Part shown: positions 22,093 through 23,209 of the stretch, piece by piece | How positions within the stretch are numbered: position 1 is the stretch's first letter | Layout of the letters: each line of letters opens with the position of its first letter | Notes under the pieces: model-generated | The model's input: the letters and a program-made list of their open reading frames with translations, nothing else | Told to the model about the DNA's origin: nothing | Databases searched by the model: none | IMG/VR virus record: IMGVR_UViG_3300031841_000396 | Coordinates: 1 to 23,209 of that record | DNA length: 23,209 nt | Source: a virus | Reading direction: 5' to 3' (one strand) | Translations under genes and position numbers: made by a program

Positions 22093-22222
22093 TTAGTTTC
22101 TCCTGCTTACGGTTACGTTTTGCTTTGTTCCCCTTTTTAGGGGGAACTGTTTGGGGTGATTTACGTTCCTGTAACATAGCTTTAGCTACAGGATTGCGGT
22201 ATGTTACCTTTGTCGATTTCAT
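22064..22222 (-). CDS. Small basic protein, 52 aa
   Basis: Starts at the ATG at 22222 with AGAGGA upstream, inside the end of the 75-residue gene (41-nt overlap), and overlaps the next gene by 29 nt. The protein (beginning MKSTKVTYRNPVAKAMLQER, then KSPQTVPPKKGNKAKRNRKQ) is Lys/Arg-rich with a Pro/Gly/Lys-rich middle and is likely unstructured there. A GTTCCCC/GGGGAAC hairpin falls in that middle part. Not recognised. Confidence 0.6.
   Translation of the reverse strand: MKSTKVTYRNPVAKAMLQERKSPQTVPPKKGNKAKRNRKQEKLNAIRNEELH
22127..22147. repeat. 7-bp perfect stem-loop between two small basic genes
   Basis: GTTCCCC (22127-22133) pairs with GGGGAAC (22141-22147) around a 7-nt loop. It lies 35-55 nt ahead of the start of the 48-residue gene, in transcript direction, and could affect its translation. 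No T-run follows, so termination is unlikely. Confidence 0.5.
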
Positions 22223-22409
22223 CTCGTATATCCTCTAATGCTGCAATTAGACTAGGCAGTACGGCATCATATCTTACGATATGCATATTCTCACTGGCAG
22301 GTAGTATGCCTACTTCCTGCACTGATGTGATGCCGTTTGAAATATGTTGGGCAATGGAAATCTCATGGCCCATGTATCTAACATAAATGTTATTCGTAGT
22401 TGTGAACAT
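22182..22409 (-). CDS. Hypothetical protein, 75 aa
   Basis: Not recognised. The N-terminal 45 residues are beta-like (NNIYVRYMGHEISIAQHI, ITSVQEVGIL, NMHIVRYD). The C-terminus is an acidic helix (LPSLIAALEDIRDEIDKGNI). AAGGAG lies 8 nt before the ATG. Another ATG 5 nt earlier is in a different frame and gives nothing. The gene begins 4 nt after the stop of the Cys-rich gene and is part of the early-type cluster. Confidence 0.7.
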   Translation of the reverse strand: MFTTTNNIYVRYMGHEISIAQHISNGITSVQEVGILPASENMHIVRYDAVLPSLIAALEDIRDEIDKGNIPQSCS

Positions 22410-22413
22410 ATCA

Positions 22414-23103
22414 TTACACTCCTTGTGCTACGGTATTTGCTTTACGTTTGCTGCTACCATGTGCAGGGAAACCAACGATTGCATCACGGTTTCTAGCACA
22501 CAGTTGGCATGTGGCACATGTCACATCGTCACGTATCGTGGCTGGACATATGACCACCTTACGGCCTTTGGGTGTGGTGGTGTTGGTGGTTTGTGCCTCT
22601 GGCAACACTGTGGTCACAGGTGCAATGTCTAGGTCATACAATGCATCAGCATGTGCAAGATTGTTGCCAGACAGGTTGACCACAAAACCTTTCCCATTCA
22701 TCCGTTTGACCACCTGTGCATTATGCTTGTCAGTCAATACGGGATAGTGAGTATAGGTGAAACCCTTTTTACCCTCATTGGCATCTGCCAATTCGTCACA
22801 TGCATCAGCATCCAGACGTTTACCATCACCCGGACAATCACCTGCTTGGTTGTGTCTCCACAACTGACCATCCTTGAAGGATTTGACATTGGCAATGAAT
22901 GTAGGCCAATCATCACCACGTTCACCACGTGTCACTTTACCCCAATGTATTGCTAATGGGCCACCGTTTGCATAGCAACCACCTTCATTATCATTGTTGA
23001 AGGGGCAAACATCAGGGCATGTATCTGCTGACGTGGTTGTGACGGGTATTTTGCCAACCTTTATGTTGTTAGATTTGAAGGTGGTGTGTACTTGGTAAGT
23101 CAT
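22414..23103 (-). CDS. Cysteine-rich phage protein, probably metal-binding, 229 aa
   Basis: The first gene of the - strand block in this window. Nine cysteines fall in clusters: C29, C33 and C43 (TCPDVCPF then GGCYANGGP); C90 and C102; and C186, C196, C199 and C202 (VVICPATI, TCATCQLCARNRD). The C-x3-C-x9-C plus C-x9-C-x2-C-x2-C layout suggests zinc or an iron-sulfur cluster. Other fixed-looking parts are FVVNLSGNNLAHAD and a C-terminal VGFPAHGSSKRK. It resembles an uncharacterised phage family (DUF7227-like in my memory); no reaction is known. GGAG lies 8 nt upstream of the ATG. One copy of the 21-nt palindromic repeat and the candidate promoter lie directly ahead of it. Confidence 0.8.
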   Translation of the reverse strand: MTYQVHTTFKSNNIKVGKIPVTTTSADTCPDVCPFNNDNEGGCYANGGPLAIHWGKVTRGERGDDWPTFIANVKSFKDGQLWRHNQAGDCPGDGKRLDADACDELADANEGKKGFTYTHYPVLTDKHNAQVVKRMNGKGFVVNLSGNNLAHADALYDLDIAPVTTVLPEAQTTNTTTPKGRKVVICPATIRDDVTCATCQLCARNRDAIVGFPAHGSSKRKANTVAQGV

Positions 23104-23122
23104 TTGACTAACTCCGTTAAAG

Positions 23123-23143
23123 TGTCCAACATTGGACGGTTTC
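23123..23143. repeat. 21-nt repeat with GTCCAA-CA-TTGGAC palindrome, copy 2
   Basis: Identical over 21 nt to 22034-22054. Here it lies in the leader of the Cys-rich gene, about 20-40 nt before its ATG and just downstream of the candidate promoter: the place expected for an operator or a leader-RNA signal. Confidence 0.7.
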
Positions 23144-23166
23144 GATGGTGGTTAGTATATGTATAC

Positions 23167-23193
23167 GTTATATATACTTTCACTAAAGATCAA
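23167..23193 (-). promoter_or_regulatory. Candidate early promoter for the - strand gene block
   Basis: On the - strand, TTGATC (23193-23188) and TATAAC (23172-23167) are separated by 15 bp. The -10 box equals that of the strong promoter at 12810, but the spacer is short and the region is so AT-rich that other boxes (such as TATACT further downstream) are possible. The 106-base non-coding stretch 23104-23209 ahead of the first gene supports a promoter here. Confidence 0.4.
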
Positions 23194-23204
23194 GTATATA
23201 TAAC
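23167..23204. repeat. Perfect 13-bp inverted repeat at the right edge
   Basis: GTTATATATACTT (23167-23179) is the exact reverse complement of 23192-23204, separated by TCACTAAAGATC. It is AT-rich, in non-coding DNA, and overlaps the candidate promoter. It could be an operator, a promoter pair or part of an origin. Confidence 0.8.
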
Positions 23205-23209
23205 TTATA

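Noticed and set aside
22127-22147. Hairpin as an intrinsic terminator
   Set aside because: There is no T-run after the stem on the - strand, and the hairpin is inside a coding frame.
1-23209. CRISPR array, tRNA genes or insertion sequences
   Set aside because: No regularly spaced repeats, no cloverleaf-type sequence and no transposase frame were seen in either strand. tRNA absence was judged by eye only.

Overview
The window looks like part of a lytic or potentially temperate tailed-phage genome, most likely a short-tailed (podovirus-type) phage of marine Alphaproteobacteria. The strongest clue is a family A DNA polymerase at 12816-14861 that carries a DnaJ-like CxxCxGxG zinc-finger pair between its exonuclease and polymerase parts. 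That arrangement is known from the SAR116 phage HMO-2011 and related SAR11/Roseobacter phages. The gene set fits that group: split TOPRIM primase and DnaB-like helicase, T7-type endonuclease I, Cas4/RecB-like exonuclease, ThyX and a B12-dependent ribonucleotide reductase. The assignment is from recalled gene content, not from a search.

Layout. Positions 1-6497 (+ strand) hold the end of the virion gene block: a coiled-coil protein cut by the left edge, two small proteins, a 373-residue protein and a 1160-residue probable internal virion protein, joined by short overlaps. A strong hairpin terminator lies at 6501-6527. From there to the right edge every gene is on the - strand, so the two blocks converge at 6.5 kb. 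Read in their own direction, from the right edge leftwards, the - strand genes begin with a cluster of small, mostly unrecognised, probably early proteins (about 23.1-20.2 kb). Next come a SleB-type hydrolase, a DUF932 protein, a tyrosine integrase, primase, helicase, ThyX, DNA polymerase, a probable single-stranded-DNA-binding protein, the Cas4-like exonuclease, endonuclease I, DUF3310, a MazG-like pyrophosphohydrolase and class II ribonucleotide reductase. The block ends with a probable PD-(D/E)xK protein and an RMF-like protein.

How the genes fit together. Primase, helicase, polymerase, probable SSB, exonuclease and endonuclease I form a replication, recombination and host-DNA-breakdown set. 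Ribonucleotide reductase, ThyX, MazG and DUF3310 supply or clean the dNTP pool. The integrase suggests the phage can, or its ancestors could, integrate. Genes are packed with ATGA or TAATG overlaps and share AAGGAG-type ribosome binding sites. One excellent sigma70-type promoter (TTGACA, 17-bp spacer, TATAAC) sits at 12810-12838, inside the end of the polymerase gene. A second, weaker candidate lies in a perfect 13-bp inverted repeat at the right edge. No tRNA, CRISPR array or insertion sequence was seen. No stretch over 300 bases lacks a gene.
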